Shown piece by piece: positions 1 through 10,531 of a stretch of DNA of 64,000 bases. Under the pieces are notes generated by a model. It searched no databases, had not been told where the DNA came from, and saw only the letters and a list, made by a program, of their open reading frames with translations. Source of the stretch: Duganella sp. CF402 (GTDB taxonomy: Bacteria; Pseudomonadota; Gammaproteobacteria; Burkholderiales; Burkholderiaceae_D); assembly GCF_900109645.1 (NCBI RefSeq), contig NZ_FOBG01000002.1, forward strand, positions 854,391 to 918,390. Direction: 5' to 3'. The position numbers and the translations under genes were made by a program. Numbering within the stretch: the first letter of the stretch is position 1; the number at the start of each line of letters is the position of its first letter.

Positions 1-1791
<1,791 letters not shown>

Positions 1792-1873
1792 GCTCTCCTG
1801 AGGTTGAACTTTCGCCTACGTTGCCAGACTAAGTAGAACACCGCCAGCCGGCGGCATCTACTTGGGAGGCAAT

Positions 1874-2251
1874 ATGGCTAAAAATCCATCCGTCAAACGC
1901 TGGCAGGATCAGGTGATCCTGCTGCTCGGCCTGTGGTTCTTCATCACACCGTGGGTGTTCGACTATCCGATTCCATCGATACAGGCGTGGACTGCGTTCA
2001 TCTCGGGCGCGGTGGTGGTGCTGTTGGCAGTGTTCGACCTGTACAAGACCTACTTCTGGGCCGTGGTGCTCAACCTGCTGGTGGGCGTGTGGGTGGCGGT
2101 GTCGCCGTGGGTGCTGCGGATCGAGGACAACCGCGAGCTGGTATGGAATTCGGTGGTGGTCGGCATCGCCGTCGCCGTGCTGGCGCTATGGGAGATGCGA
2201 ACCGATCCGGAGTTGGTGAAGCACTGGCCAAGCGCAGGCCACGCGACCTGA
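1874..2251 (+). CDS. SPW repeat membrane protein
   Basis: A 125-residue protein with about four membrane-spanning segments. Two copies of the SPW signature are visible: ITPWVFDY near residue 25 and VSPWVLRIED near residue 75, each followed by W-N/A and hydrophobic stretches. Family knowledge gives only a membrane protein of unknown role. ATG at 1874 was chosen because GGGAGG (1864-1869) lies four bases upstream; a TTG twelve bases earlier would overlap that ribosome site. It stands alone between metH and a convergent gene, and a palindromic repeat follows its stop. Confidence 0.8.
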   Translation: MAKNPSVKRWQDQVILLLGLWFFITPWVFDYPIPSIQAWTAFISGAVVVLLAVFDLYKTYFWAVVLNLLVGVWVAVSPWVLRIEDNRELVWNSVVVGIAVAVLALWEMRTDPELVKHWPSAGHAT

Positions 2252-2254
2252 ATA

Positions 2255-2342
2255 CGTCGTTCCGGCGAAGGCCGGAACCTATGGAACGCTCGCGTTAAAG
2301 TAACGCATGCGTTCTATGGATTCCGGCCTGCGCCGGAATGAC
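2255..2342. repeat. REP/BIME-like inverted repeat pair
   Basis: Two copies of a palindromic unit of about 35 bp with core TTCCGGC(N)GCCGGAA lie head to head at 2255-2289 and 2308-2342, separated by about 18 bp. A closely related pair occurs at 25281-25357. The position in the gap between two convergent genes is typical of REP-type elements. The second arm ends just before the stop codon of the EAL-HDOD gene. Confidence 0.75.
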
Positions 2343-2346
2343 GTGC

Positions 2347-3627
2347 CTAGAGCGCGTAGCGCACCACGTTGTCGCTCCACTCGAACGCGGCCATTTCCAG
2401 CTCCACCAGTTCATCGGTGGACATGGCGAGGTCGCGCAGCGTGGGCACGATGTGGCCATCCATTTCCTCGATGCGCTCAATGCACTCGACCAGCTTGAGC
2501 AGGTCGCCGAAGAATCCCGCGCGGTGCAGCAATGCCGCGCGCACATCGTCGCTGACCGGAATTTGTTCAAGGATCTCGCCCATCTGGATGCCGAACAGCG
2601 TATCCATCAGCGACATGATGCCCACCGTGAACGCGATGTCGGCCGACTCACGCTGGCTAGGCCGCAGCTTGCCGGCCAACAGTTCCAGCAGGCGGCCGCG
2701 CGTGGTGGCCAGCATCAGCAGCGGCGTCATGCTGTGGCCGCGCTTGCCCGGCTCGGCATACAGCATGATCTGCAGCCAGCGCTGCAACTGGCGGCGGCCG
2801 AGGATAGTCACGGCCTGGCTCAGCGAATCGATGCGCTGGCGCGCGCCCACGGCCGGCGTGTTCACCAGCCGCAGCAGGTTGAGCGCCAGCGACACGTCGC
2901 GCTTGATGGCGCGTTCGATTTCCTGGTTGTCGACATCCGAGGTGACCAGCGTCATCAGCTCCATCACCGCCAGCTGCGACGGCGACAGCTTCTTGCCGCT
3001 CATGATGACCGGCTTGGAGAAGTAATAGCCCTGGAAGTAATCAAAGCCGAGGTCGAGGCAATTCTTGAATTCCTCGCGCGTCTCCACCTTTTCCGCCACC
3101 AGCTTTTTCTTCTCCTGGCGGAAGCGCGGCGCCAGCTTCATCAGCGTGGACAGCGGCATATTGCGCATGTCCATCTTGACGTAGTCGACCAGCGGCAGCA
3201 GCGCCAGCACGTCGGCGTTTTCGCCGGTGACGTCGTCCAGCGCAAAGCGGAAGCCGTGGCCCACCAGCTCGCGGATGCGGGCGATCACCTCCGGCGTGGC
3301 CGGCATGGTGTTGATGATCTCCAGCACCACCTTCTCGCGCGGCAGGAAGGGGAAAATGTCGCTCATGATGACGCTGGCGTCGACATTCACGAAGCCGAGC
3401 GCATCGCCGATGGTTTTTTCCATGCCCAGCTGCGAAGCGTGGGCGATCACCGCCGCCGTGGCCGTCAAGTCGTTGGTGACGTGGGCCGGCCCTACCGGAG
3501 CGTTGCGAAATAGCAACTCGTAGCCGAACAGGGCCTGATTACGGTCCAGTATCGGCTGGCGGCCCAGGTAGAACTCGCGCACGCGCAAGCTACGGGGCCC
3601 GGAGTCATGTAGGGTGAGGTCGATCAT
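2347..3627 (-). CDS. EAL-HDOD domain signalling protein (degenerate EAL)
   Basis: A 426-residue two-domain protein. Residues about 16-205 look like an EAL phosphodiesterase domain (LGRQPILDRN start, VVLEI, FALDDV, YVKMD, VAEKVET), and residues about 205-400 form an HDOD domain. The usual E-x-L signature is replaced by YELLFR, and several metal ligands of active c-di-GMP phosphodiesterases are not evident, so it is probably a non-catalytic regulator like other CdgJ/YuxH-type proteins. This is inferred from motifs only. It lies alone on the minus strand, divergent from nothing obvious, and ends in REP-flanked intergenic DNA. Confidence 0.85.
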   Translation of the reverse strand: MIDLTLHDSGPRSLRVREFYLGRQPILDRNQALFGYELLFRNAPVGPAHVTNDLTATAAVIAHASQLGMEKTIGDALGFVNVDASVIMSDIFPFLPREKVVLEIINTMPATPEVIARIRELVGHGFRFALDDVTGENADVLALLPLVDYVKMDMRNMPLSTLMKLAPRFRQEKKKLVAEKVETREEFKNCLDLGFDYFQGYYFSKPVIMSGKKLSPSQLAVMELMTLVTSDVDNQEIERAIKRDVSLALNLLRLVNTPAVGARQRIDSLSQAVTILGRRQLQRWLQIMLYAEPGKRGHSMTPLLMLATTRGRLLELLAGKLRPSQRESADIAFTVGIMSLMDTLFGIQMGEILEQIPVSDDVRAALLHRAGFFGDLLKLVECIERIEEMDGHIVPTLRDLAMSTDELVELEMAAFEWSDNVVRYAL

Positions 3628-3669
3628 TTGCTTATTTTGACAGCAATGCGCGGCCGTGTCGCCAAAATT

Positions 3670-4437
3670 TTAAGGCTGGGGGCAACCGTCGATGAACAGC
3701 TTCAGTTCGCCGGGCAGGAAGGCGGTCCATTGTTCGTTGGTGGTCAGCGGCTGGGTGACGATGATGGCGACCCGGTCGTTCGGCGTGGTCACCTGCGCGA
3801 AATCGACGCTGACATCCTCATCGGACAGCTTGGCCGTATCAAACGGGTGCTGGCGCACCAGATAGAACAGATTGGTGGAACAATGGGCAAACAATTCGCC
3901 GCCCGAGGACAGCATCATGTTGAAGGTGCCGTGGGTGGCGATCTCGTGCACCAGCGAACTCAGCGTCGAGCGCAGCTGGTCCAGCGGCGGCCGCTGCTCG
4001 CCGAAGCGGGCGCGCAGCTGTTGCAGGATGTAGCAGAACGCCAGCTCGCTGTCGGTGGTGCCCACCGGGCGGAAGGCGCCGTTCAGCAGCGGCGAGAATT
4101 CCTTGAGGTCGCCGTTGTGGGCGAACACCCAGTACTGGCCCCACAGTTCGCGCACGAAGGGATGGCAGTTTTCCAGCGCAACCTGCCCCTGCGTCGCTTT
4201 GCGGATGTGGGCGATGACGTTGGTGGATTTGATCGGGTAACGCTTGATCAGCTCGGCGATCGGCGAGTTGATGGCGGCCTGGTGGTCGACGAAGTGGCGC
4301 ACGCCGGCGCCCTCGAAAAAGGCGATGCCCCAGCCGTCATGGTGGGTATCGGTCTGGCCGCCACGCATGGCAAAGCCGGTAAAGCTGAACACAATGTCGG
4401 TCGGGACATTGCAGTTCATTCCTAGAAGTTGGCACAT
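3670..4437 (-). CDS. Class II glutamine amidotransferase (YafJ-like)
   Basis: A 255-residue protein that begins Met-Cys-Gln-Leu-Leu-Gly. Cys2, exposed after removal of Met, is the N-terminal nucleophile of class II (Ntn) amidotransferases. Other hallmarks are the RGGQTDTHHDGWGIAFF stretch, HIRKAT (about 78-83), the HNGDLKEF segment (about 109) and GTTDSEL (about 128). The length matches stand-alone YafJ/GATase_6-type proteins, which lack a synthase domain; the physiological substrate is unknown. The start is fixed by the required Met-Cys. Confidence 0.9.
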   Translation of the reverse strand: MCQLLGMNCNVPTDIVFSFTGFAMRGGQTDTHHDGWGIAFFEGAGVRHFVDHQAAINSPIAELIKRYPIKSTNVIAHIRKATQGQVALENCHPFVRELWGQYWVFAHNGDLKEFSPLLNGAFRPVGTTDSELAFCYILQQLRARFGEQRPPLDQLRSTLSSLVHEIATHGTFNMMLSSGGELFAHCSTNLFYLVRQHPFDTAKLSDEDVSVDFAQVTTPNDRVAIIVTQPLTTNEQWTAFLPGELKLFIDGCPQP

Positions 4438-4478
4438 GGCGTGATTATAACCACACCATGTGCCAGTGCTGGCCCCTT

Positions 4479-4736
4479 TTAATGCAGCAGCACGGGTTGG
4501 CTCATCAATGCGTCATAGCTGCCCAAAAATTCATCGATTTCCGCCATCGTCGGCTCGTTGGCGATCAGCTCGTTGACGTCGCGGCGGAAGTTTTGCGCCA
4601 GAATGCCGGCGATAAAGATTTCGCGCTTGCCGCCTTTGTCGACGATTTCATACCCTCCGAAGCGCAATGCATCCAAGTTACGGTCCGCGCCGAATTCGAC
4701 AACACTGTATTGCTCGCTGTTGTAGATGAGGTTCAT
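4479..4736 (-). CDS. DUF3567 family protein
   Basis: An 85-residue acidic protein resembling the betaproteobacterial DUF3567 family, of unknown function. The ATG at 4736 is preceded by a GGAAG ribosome site (about eight bases upstream), whereas the frame extended further upstream gives a low-complexity Cys/Pro/Ser-rich peptide that belongs to the neighbouring gene's antisense composition. No signal peptide or membrane segment is seen. It lies between the amidotransferase and the COG0523-like gene, all on the minus strand. Confidence 0.75.
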   Translation of the reverse strand: MNLIYNSEQYSVVEFGADRNLDALRFGGYEIVDKGGKREIFIAGILAQNFRRDVNELIANEPTMAEIDEFLGSYDALMSQPVLLH

Positions 4737-4836
4737 TTTGCTTCCTTTCACAAGAGGCGCAACACCTGAGTTTCCGCCTTCGAAACCCAGTTGGGGCCGA
4801 AAACGGGACATTTCAAGGCCAATCAGCGGGCTGGGG

Positions 4837-5268
4837 CTAGGCCGCGATGTCGTCTTGCAAATCCAGCAAGGTCCCGTAGGGCGCCTCGGACAGCCAGGAA
4901 CGCAGCAGTTCCAGGTGCTCGGCGGAGGCCAGGCTGATGTAGAGCCGCGCGGGGGGGCGGCGCAGCACACGGTTTAATGTTACTCGCAAAATCAGATTAC
5001 CGCTGCAATGCAGACAGCCTGGTGCGATGCGTAACACTTGCGGCACAATTTCGTAGGAAAACGGGCCGTCCGCAGGATCAAATGATAAGGCCGAACCACC
5101 GTCCGACAAACCCTCGAGAATGATAACGCTGGCCCCCTCCGATGGGAGATGGGCAGCAATGGCCGCCTCGCGCGCGCCGGCGCGGGGGCCTGTGACCAGC
5201 CAGGTCGGCACCGGCGGCCGGTGATGGGCGGCCCCGGTGTCGGCTGTGCCGGTCACGCGATCGGACAC
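4837..5268 (-). CDS. COG0523/CobW-like protein without a working Walker A
   Basis: A 143-residue protein whose layout resembles the N-terminal half of COG0523 (CobW-type) metal-related GTPases: a VTGPRAGAREAAI segment at the Walker A position (about 24-37), a CLHC pair (about 84-87) where the family has CxCC, and RLYISLASAEHL at the switch/acceptor region. The P-loop Lys-Thr is replaced by Arg-Glu, so GTP binding is doubtful. The start is GTG at 5268, only four bases after the ntrX stop, suggesting translational coupling to the ntrY-ntrX operon. Family assignment is tentative; the protein could be a locally conserved unknown. Confidence 0.55.
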   Translation of the reverse strand: MSDRVTGTADTGAAHHRPPVPTWLVTGPRAGAREAAIAAHLPSEGASVIILEGLSDGGSALSFDPADGPFSYEIVPQVLRIAPGCLHCSGNLILRVTLNRVLRRPPARLYISLASAEHLELLRSWLSEAPYGTLLDLQDDIAA

Positions 5269-5272
5269 TAAC

Positions 5273-5986
5273 TCAGGCGCCCTTCTTTGCCAGTTTGCCC
5301 GGCTCCACGCCCAGCTGCTTGAGCTTGCGGTACAAGTGGGTGCGTTCCAGCCCGGTTTTTTCCGCCACGCGGGTCATGCTGCCGCCTTCGCGCCCCAGAT
5401 GGTGTTCGAAGTACATGCGCTCGAAAGCGTCGCGCGCCTCGCGCAGCGGCAGGTCGAACGACAGGTTGAACATGTGGTTGTCCGCACCGGCCACGGTGGC
5501 GCCGCCGCGCACGGCGATCTGCGCCGAGGCCACCGGCTGGGCAAAGCCCGGCGAGACCGACTCTTCCGGCTGCGCCGCCGCGATCGGGCGTGGCGCCAGC
5601 GCCGGGGCGCGCACGGTTTCCTGTGCACGGGTCAGGCCGGCCTGCACCGCTTTCAGCAGCTTTTGCAGGGCAATCGGTTTTTCAAGGAAATTCAGCGCGC
5701 CGATGCGGGTGGCTTCGACCGCGGTATCGATCGTCGCGTGGCCCGACATCATGATCACCGGCATGGTGAGCAGGCCGTCGCGCTGCCACTCCTTGAGCAG
5801 CGTGACGCCATCGGTGTCCGGCATCCAGATATCGAGCAGCACCAGGTCCGGCGCACCTTGCGCGCGTGCTTCACGCGCCTGCTGGGCGTTTTCGGCCAGC
5901 TGTATTGCATGTCCCTCGTCGCTCAAGATTTCCGAGAGCAACTCGCGGATACCCATTTCATCGTCAACCACCAGAATGTTTGCCAT
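5273..5986 (-). CDS. ntrX: Response regulator, NtrX-type without AAA+ domain
   Basis: A 237-residue response regulator. The receiver domain is residues 1-120, with phospho-acceptor Asp52 (VLLDIWMPD), Ser81 and Lys103 (LEKP). A linker follows, then a Fis-type helix-turn-helix at about 196-230 (MTRVAEKTGLERTHLYRKLKQLG). The sigma-54-interacting AAA+ module present in canonical NtrX/NtrC is absent, so it probably acts as a classical DNA-binding regulator. It follows the ntrY-like kinase gene, which should be its partner. AAGG lies four bases before the ATG. Confidence 0.88.
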   Translation of the reverse strand: MANILVVDDEMGIRELLSEILSDEGHAIQLAENAQQAREARAQGAPDLVLLDIWMPDTDGVTLLKEWQRDGLLTMPVIMMSGHATIDTAVEATRIGALNFLEKPIALQKLLKAVQAGLTRAQETVRAPALAPRPIAAAQPEESVSPGFAQPVASAQIAVRGGATVAGADNHMFNLSFDLPLREARDAFERMYFEHHLGREGGSMTRVAEKTGLERTHLYRKLKQLGVEPGKLAKKGA

Positions 5987-6046
5987 CTTCCCTTGTCCTC
6001 ATTTCGCCATCTGTAGACAGCAATGATTTTTGTAATTCATAGCACT

Positions 6047-8338
6047 TTAGCTATTTTGCGACGCCGGTGCTAACTTTAACAGCAAAATCAGCACTGACGC
6101 GCCACTTCTATCGACATGGTTCTGGATATCGATCCGTCCACCATGTTCTTCGATAATTTTTTTCACCATCGGCAGGCCGAGACCGGTGCCGCGCGCCTTC
6201 GAGGTGACGTACGGTTCAAACGCGCGCGCCAGGATTTTCGGCGCAAAGCCCGGTCCATTGTCCGAGATCGCCAACCGCACCGCCGTCCGCGTGCCGCCGT
6301 CCGCGCCCTGATAATGAATGGCTTCGGTGATAACGTCAATGCGTGCTTGCGGTGCGCCGGCCGGCAGCTCGGCCATCGCGTCCTGCGCATTCTGCAGCAG
6401 GTTGTGAATCACCTGCCGCAGCTGGGTCGGATCGCCCATCACCAGCGGCAGGCCGGCGCCCAGCTGAGGATGAATAATGTCGTTTCCTTCGCCGCTCATG
6501 TAGAGGTGCAGGATCTCGTCGATCAGCGCGTTCAGGTCCAGCGGTTCCAGCACGGCCGGCGGGGTCTTGGCGTAGTCGCGGAAGTCGTCCACCATGCGCT
6601 TCATGGCCGCCACCTGGTTGACGATGGTGGCGGTGCCCTTGTTGAGCAGCTCGACGTCGGCCGGCATCAGCTTGTCCTCGAGCTTCATCTGCATGCGCTC
6701 GGCCGACAGCTGGATCGGCGTCAGCGGATTCTTGATCTCGTGCGCCAGCCGGCGCGCCACTTCGCCCCAGGCGATCGAGCGCTGGGCCGAAATCACGTCG
6801 GAGATATCGTCGAACACCACCAGGTAGCCGCTGCCGCCCTCGACCGGCAGGCGCGAACCGCGCGTCAGCAGGGTCAGGTCGTTGCCCTCGACGCCGATGG
6901 CCTGGCGCGGCACTTCGATCTGGCGCTGCCAGTGCAGGCGCGCGATGTTGCGGCCGGCCGCCGATTGCGCACTCTGCGCCGCAAACGCGGCTACGATGGC
7001 GCCGCCGAATTCCTGCAAGCCTTCGATTTCGTCGAGCTTCTGGCCGATCATGGTGACGCCGGCCTGCTGCAGGATGCGCTCGACCGAGTCGTTACAGCTA
7101 AGCAGGTGGAAATCATGGTCCAGCACCATCACCCCGGCCGACATATTGGCCAGCACCGACTCCAGGTGGGCCTTGGCGTTTTGCAGCGCGGCGCGGTTGC
7201 GCTCGACGGCGCTGCGGGCGTCCGACAACTGGCGCGTCATGGTGTTGAACGACTGGGTCAGCGTGCCCAGCTCGTCCGAAGTGGCGACGATAGGACGCGG
7301 CGACAAATCGCCCTCGGCCACCGCGCGCGTGCCCTCGGCCAGCAGCAGCAGCGGCTGGGCCAGGTCGCTGGCAATCAGGAAGGCGCTGGCGATGGCGCCA
7401 AACACCGCCAGCAGCAGCGTCAGCGTCAGCGTCACGATGTACATCTTGCGCAGGCCGAGACGGGCGTCGAAGCGCTCCTTGTAGTCGGCGTAGGCGGCGC
7501 GGATGGTTTCGCCGTCGGCCGCCAACTGGGCCGGCGCCAGTTGCAGCAGCTGCAGGTAGCGCGGCGCCAGGTGGGTGCCGTTCGGCTGCACGTGGTCGGG
7601 GATGGCCACCAGCACGCGCAGGCGCAGCTTGTTGACCGCCTCGGCCGGCAGCGGTGCGTTGACCAGGTCGCTGTGCAGCTCGTTGCCGCCCTCGGGCGCG
7701 CCGTAGACGTCGTCCTTGCGCACCTTGGCCATCATGTCGCGGGTCGGCAGGTCGGCGCTGAGGTTGCTGGTGCGGCTGGCGCGGGCGCTCACCACCAGTC
7801 CGCCTTCGGCGTCGACGATGATAGCGTTCTGCATGCCGGTCTGGCTCTTGACCACCGCCGCCAGCGTGGCGCGCTCGGTGCCGAACGGGCGGTCGGCCAG
7901 CTCCTGCACGGTGCGGTTGGCCACCACGGTCAGCTCGCCCACCGCACGGTCGAGGCCGGCGCGGCTCAGGTTGATGCCCGATTCCAGCGCCTCTTCCACC
8001 GGCACGTTGAACCACGAGTCAATCGAATGGGAAACGAACAGCACCGAGACCACGAAGATCACCAGCCCCGGCAGCACGCCGATGGCGGCAAACAGCAGCA
8101 CCAGCCGGGTCATCAGCTTGGAGCCGAACTTGCCGGCCTTGAAGCGGGCGTACAGGCGGAACAGGGACACTGCCACCAGCAGCAGCAGCGCCACCGCCAC
8201 CGCCGCGTTCAGGCCCAGCAGCCAGCCATAGTAGCGGTCGAAAATGCCGGAATTGTCGGAGGCCGAGGCCAGCAGGAACAGCAGGATACTGACGATGCCG
8301 CCGCCAACGACAGAAAAATACCGCAGGGCCGTCTTCAC
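6047..8338 (-). CDS. ntrY: Sensor histidine kinase, NtrY-type
   Basis: A 763-residue membrane kinase. Three N-terminal hydrophobic segments (about 8-27, 38-64, 84-107) precede a periplasmic region. A fourth segment (about 300-325) leads into a HAMP domain and a PAS-like domain (about 390-500). The phospho-accepting His533 is in AHEIKNPLTP; the ATP-binding lobe shows HNLLQNAQDA, DNGPGF and GTGLGL. This order is typical of NtrY, linked to nitrogen or redox sensing in proteobacteria. The start is GTG at 8338, directly abutting the TAA of the DUF4390 gene, so the two are likely coupled. NtrX lies downstream. Confidence 0.93.
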   Translation of the reverse strand: MKTALRYFSVVGGGIVSILLFLLASASDNSGIFDRYYGWLLGLNAAVAVALLLLVAVSLFRLYARFKAGKFGSKLMTRLVLLFAAIGVLPGLVIFVVSVLFVSHSIDSWFNVPVEEALESGINLSRAGLDRAVGELTVVANRTVQELADRPFGTERATLAAVVKSQTGMQNAIIVDAEGGLVVSARASRTSNLSADLPTRDMMAKVRKDDVYGAPEGGNELHSDLVNAPLPAEAVNKLRLRVLVAIPDHVQPNGTHLAPRYLQLLQLAPAQLAADGETIRAAYADYKERFDARLGLRKMYIVTLTLTLLLAVFGAIASAFLIASDLAQPLLLLAEGTRAVAEGDLSPRPIVATSDELGTLTQSFNTMTRQLSDARSAVERNRAALQNAKAHLESVLANMSAGVMVLDHDFHLLSCNDSVERILQQAGVTMIGQKLDEIEGLQEFGGAIVAAFAAQSAQSAAGRNIARLHWQRQIEVPRQAIGVEGNDLTLLTRGSRLPVEGGSGYLVVFDDISDVISAQRSIAWGEVARRLAHEIKNPLTPIQLSAERMQMKLEDKLMPADVELLNKGTATIVNQVAAMKRMVDDFRDYAKTPPAVLEPLDLNALIDEILHLYMSGEGNDIIHPQLGAGLPLVMGDPTQLRQVIHNLLQNAQDAMAELPAGAPQARIDVITEAIHYQGADGGTRTAVRLAISDNGPGFAPKILARAFEPYVTSKARGTGLGLPMVKKIIEEHGGRIDIQNHVDRSGASVLILLLKLAPASQNS

Positions 8339-8938
8339 TTACTCGGCCCTGTACTGGAAGGACTTCTTGTCGGACGCCAGGCGCCACTCGTTGTTGTTCA
8401 GGGCATTGACCTTGAGCGGCTTGGGCACGTAGTTGGGATCCAGCCCCATGCTCAGCTTGACGTTGTAGGTTTCGCCGAGCTTGAGCGCGCCGCGCGCGGC
8501 CACCAGCCAGCGGTTGGGGCGGCGGATCAGGAACAAGGCGTCCTCCAGCGAGGAGAAGCTCTGGTGCACGCTGCCGCTGACGGCCACGTTGTACTGGCGC
8601 GTCAGCACGTTGTAGGACAGGCTGACGGTCTGGCGTGCGGTGATGGCTTTTTCATCGAACCAGTACCAGCGCGGGCGGGTGAATTCGATTTCGGTATAGA
8701 AGTAGAGGGTCTTGCCGTACTGCAGGGCGTCTTCCATCTCGTGGCTCAGTTCAAAGCCATAAGTGGCCGAGAGGCGGTAGCCGTCCTCGGTCGCCTCGAC
8801 CAGCGCGCGACGGATTTCCACGCCTTCGGCGGCATGCGACAGCTGCGGCAGCAAGGCCAGCAGCATCAGCAGGGAACCGATCAGGCGTCGAAAAAATCGT
8901 AATGTCACGTGTGGGCCGGTACTCAAGAGGTTACGCAT
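8339..8938 (-). CDS. DUF4390 family exported protein
   Basis: A protein of about 199 residues with an N-terminal Arg-rich then hydrophobic stretch (RRLIGSLLMLLALLPQLSHA) that looks like a signal peptide, followed by a beta-rich domain matching the DUF4390 proteins encoded between rsmB and ntrY in Burkholderiales. Function is unknown; context suggests envelope location and possible involvement with NtrY sensing. ATG at 8938 overlaps the rsmB stop (ATGCGTAA); GTG at 8908 is an alternative that gives a tighter signal peptide. Confidence 0.8.
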   Translation of the reverse strand: MRNLLSTGPHVTLRFFRRLIGSLLMLLALLPQLSHAAEGVEIRRALVEATEDGYRLSATYGFELSHEMEDALQYGKTLYFYTEIEFTRPRWYWFDEKAITARQTVSLSYNVLTRQYNVAVSGSVHQSFSSLEDALFLIRRPNRWLVAARGALKLGETYNVKLSMGLDPNYVPKPLKVNALNNNEWRLASDKKSFQYRAE

Positions 8939-10340
8939 TTTTCTCAAACAGCGCGTAGAACAAACCATCGTGATCCTGCCCGGAGCCGCCGGCGGGGAGC
9001 AATTGGCCGGGCGCATCCAGTCGGACAGCCTTGTTGCGTACTGCAAAAGCGGCCGCCTGCGCCTCGGATTCCTGCGGCCACAAGGAACATGTCACGAATA
9101 GCAATTTACCACCCGGTGCCAGCATCTGCCAAAGGTTGTCGAGGATTTTGCCGGAAAGTGTTGCAAGTTGGAGCGTGTCGCCCTTGCGGCGCAGCCAGCG
9201 GATATCCGGGTGGCGGCGCACGATGCCGGAGGCGGTGCACGGCACGTCGGCAAGAATGCGGTCGAATTGTTGACCATCCCACCAGTCATTGTTTTGGGCG
9301 TCGGCCGGCTTCAGCGTGGCTTGCAATTGCAAGCGCTCGAGGTTTTCGCCGACGCGGGCCAGACGCTTGGCGTCGGCGTCCAGCGCGATCACCTGGGCGT
9401 CGGCCAGCTCCAGGATGTGGCAGGTCTTGCCGCCCGGCGCGGCGCAGGCGTCCAGCACGCGCATGCCGTCTTTTACGTCCAGCAGCGGCGCGGCCAGCTG
9501 GGCGCCGGCGTCCTGCACCGACACCAGGCCCTCGGCGAAGCCCGGAATCAGCTGCACGCCGACCGGCTTGGCCAGCCGCACGGCGTACGGGCCGATCTGG
9601 GTGGCGGCCATGCCGGCGTCGGCCAGCTTGGCAAGGTACTGTTCCATCGTGGTCTTGCGGGCGTTGATGCGCAGGGTCAGCGGCGGCGCGGTGTTACCGG
9701 TGGCCAGCACGCCCTGCCAATCTTGCGGCCAGGCGCTCTTGACGGCGTCGATCCACCACTGTGGATAGTTCCATTTTGCTACCGGTTGCAGCAGGGCTGC
9801 GTCCAGCAGCGCCTTGCGCTCGCGCAGGAAACGGCGCAGCACGGCGTTGACCATGCCCTTGGCGCGGGCGGTGTCCGGGTGGGCGTCGGCGGCAGTTACG
9901 GTCTGGTCGACCACGGTGAATTCTTCATACGGCGGCGTGTCGTCCGGGGCCGTCATCAGCGCCAGCGCGCAGGACAGCAGCGCGCCGACCAGTGGTTCCG
10001 GCGCTTTGGGGGCCATCAGGGCGATCAGCGCTTCGCTCTGGCCCAGCTGGCGCATGGCGCGGTAGGCGATGTCCTGCATGGCGCCGCGCGCCTGCGGCGT
10101 GGCGTCCTGGCGGGCCCAGACCTGGGCCAGCGCCTGCGGCAAATTAGTGCCGGTCTTGACCTGCGCGACGGCGCTGGCGGCGCCGATCAGGCTGAAAGCC
10201 AGCGAATCGGGCTTGAGGTTGGTCTGGAAACTGGTCTGCAACGCTGGTTTCAGGTCGCGCGCATGGCTGGCGCGCAGTTTCGGCGCGGCCGGCTTGGACT
10301 TGACGGGCGACTTCAAAGAGAGCGTTGGACGCTTGTTCAT
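8931..10340 (-). CDS. rsmB: 16S rRNA (cytosine-967-C5)-methyltransferase RsmB
   Basis: A 469-residue SAM-dependent rRNA methyltransferase. The N-terminal region, after a basic extension of about 40 residues, resembles the NusB-like RNA-binding domain. The catalytic part shows the SAM loop DACAAPGGKT, the motif IV cysteine DVPCTASG (Cys368) and the nucleophilic cysteine in VTCSLWPQE (Cys418), followed by the GQLLPAGG...DGLFYA ending of the Sun/RsmB family. It is the first gene of the rsmB-DUF4390-ntrY-ntrX row and is divergent from argS. Confidence 0.95.
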   Translation of the reverse strand: MNKRPTLSLKSPVKSKPAAPKLRASHARDLKPALQTSFQTNLKPDSLAFSLIGAASAVAQVKTGTNLPQALAQVWARQDATPQARGAMQDIAYRAMRQLGQSEALIALMAPKAPEPLVGALLSCALALMTAPDDTPPYEEFTVVDQTVTAADAHPDTARAKGMVNAVLRRFLRERKALLDAALLQPVAKWNYPQWWIDAVKSAWPQDWQGVLATGNTAPPLTLRINARKTTMEQYLAKLADAGMAATQIGPYAVRLAKPVGVQLIPGFAEGLVSVQDAGAQLAAPLLDVKDGMRVLDACAAPGGKTCHILELADAQVIALDADAKRLARVGENLERLQLQATLKPADAQNNDWWDGQQFDRILADVPCTASGIVRRHPDIRWLRRKGDTLQLATLSGKILDNLWQMLAPGGKLLFVTCSLWPQESEAQAAAFAVRNKAVRLDAPGQLLPAGGSGQDHDGLFYALFEKNA

Positions 10341-10462
10341 ATGCTAATTCCGGAGTGGGTGACGGCTGTGATCGCGCAGTATACAGCAGCGCCTATGACA
10401 AGGCGATTACGACATATGTAAACACTTGTATCCGTCCCAGCGCCGTTCGCTGGTCAACACAG

Positions 10463-10468
10463 TATAAT
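10463..10468 (+). promoter_or_regulatory. Possible -10 box of argS
   Basis: A perfect TATAAT hexamer lies 64 bases upstream of the argS start in the divergent rsmB/argS gap. No convincing -35 box was found at 16-18 bp, so this is weak support only. Confidence 0.3.
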
Positions 10469-10531
10469 TACCGCTGTTTGGCCGGCGCCGACGCGCCCGC
10501 CGTTTCCACTATCTGATGAATTTTTAAGCGC

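Noticed and set aside
6116..8902. A 928-codon open frame antisense to ntrY and DUF4390
   Set aside because: It is extremely rich in Gln, His, Arg and Val with no domain, and lies opposite a clear kinase gene.
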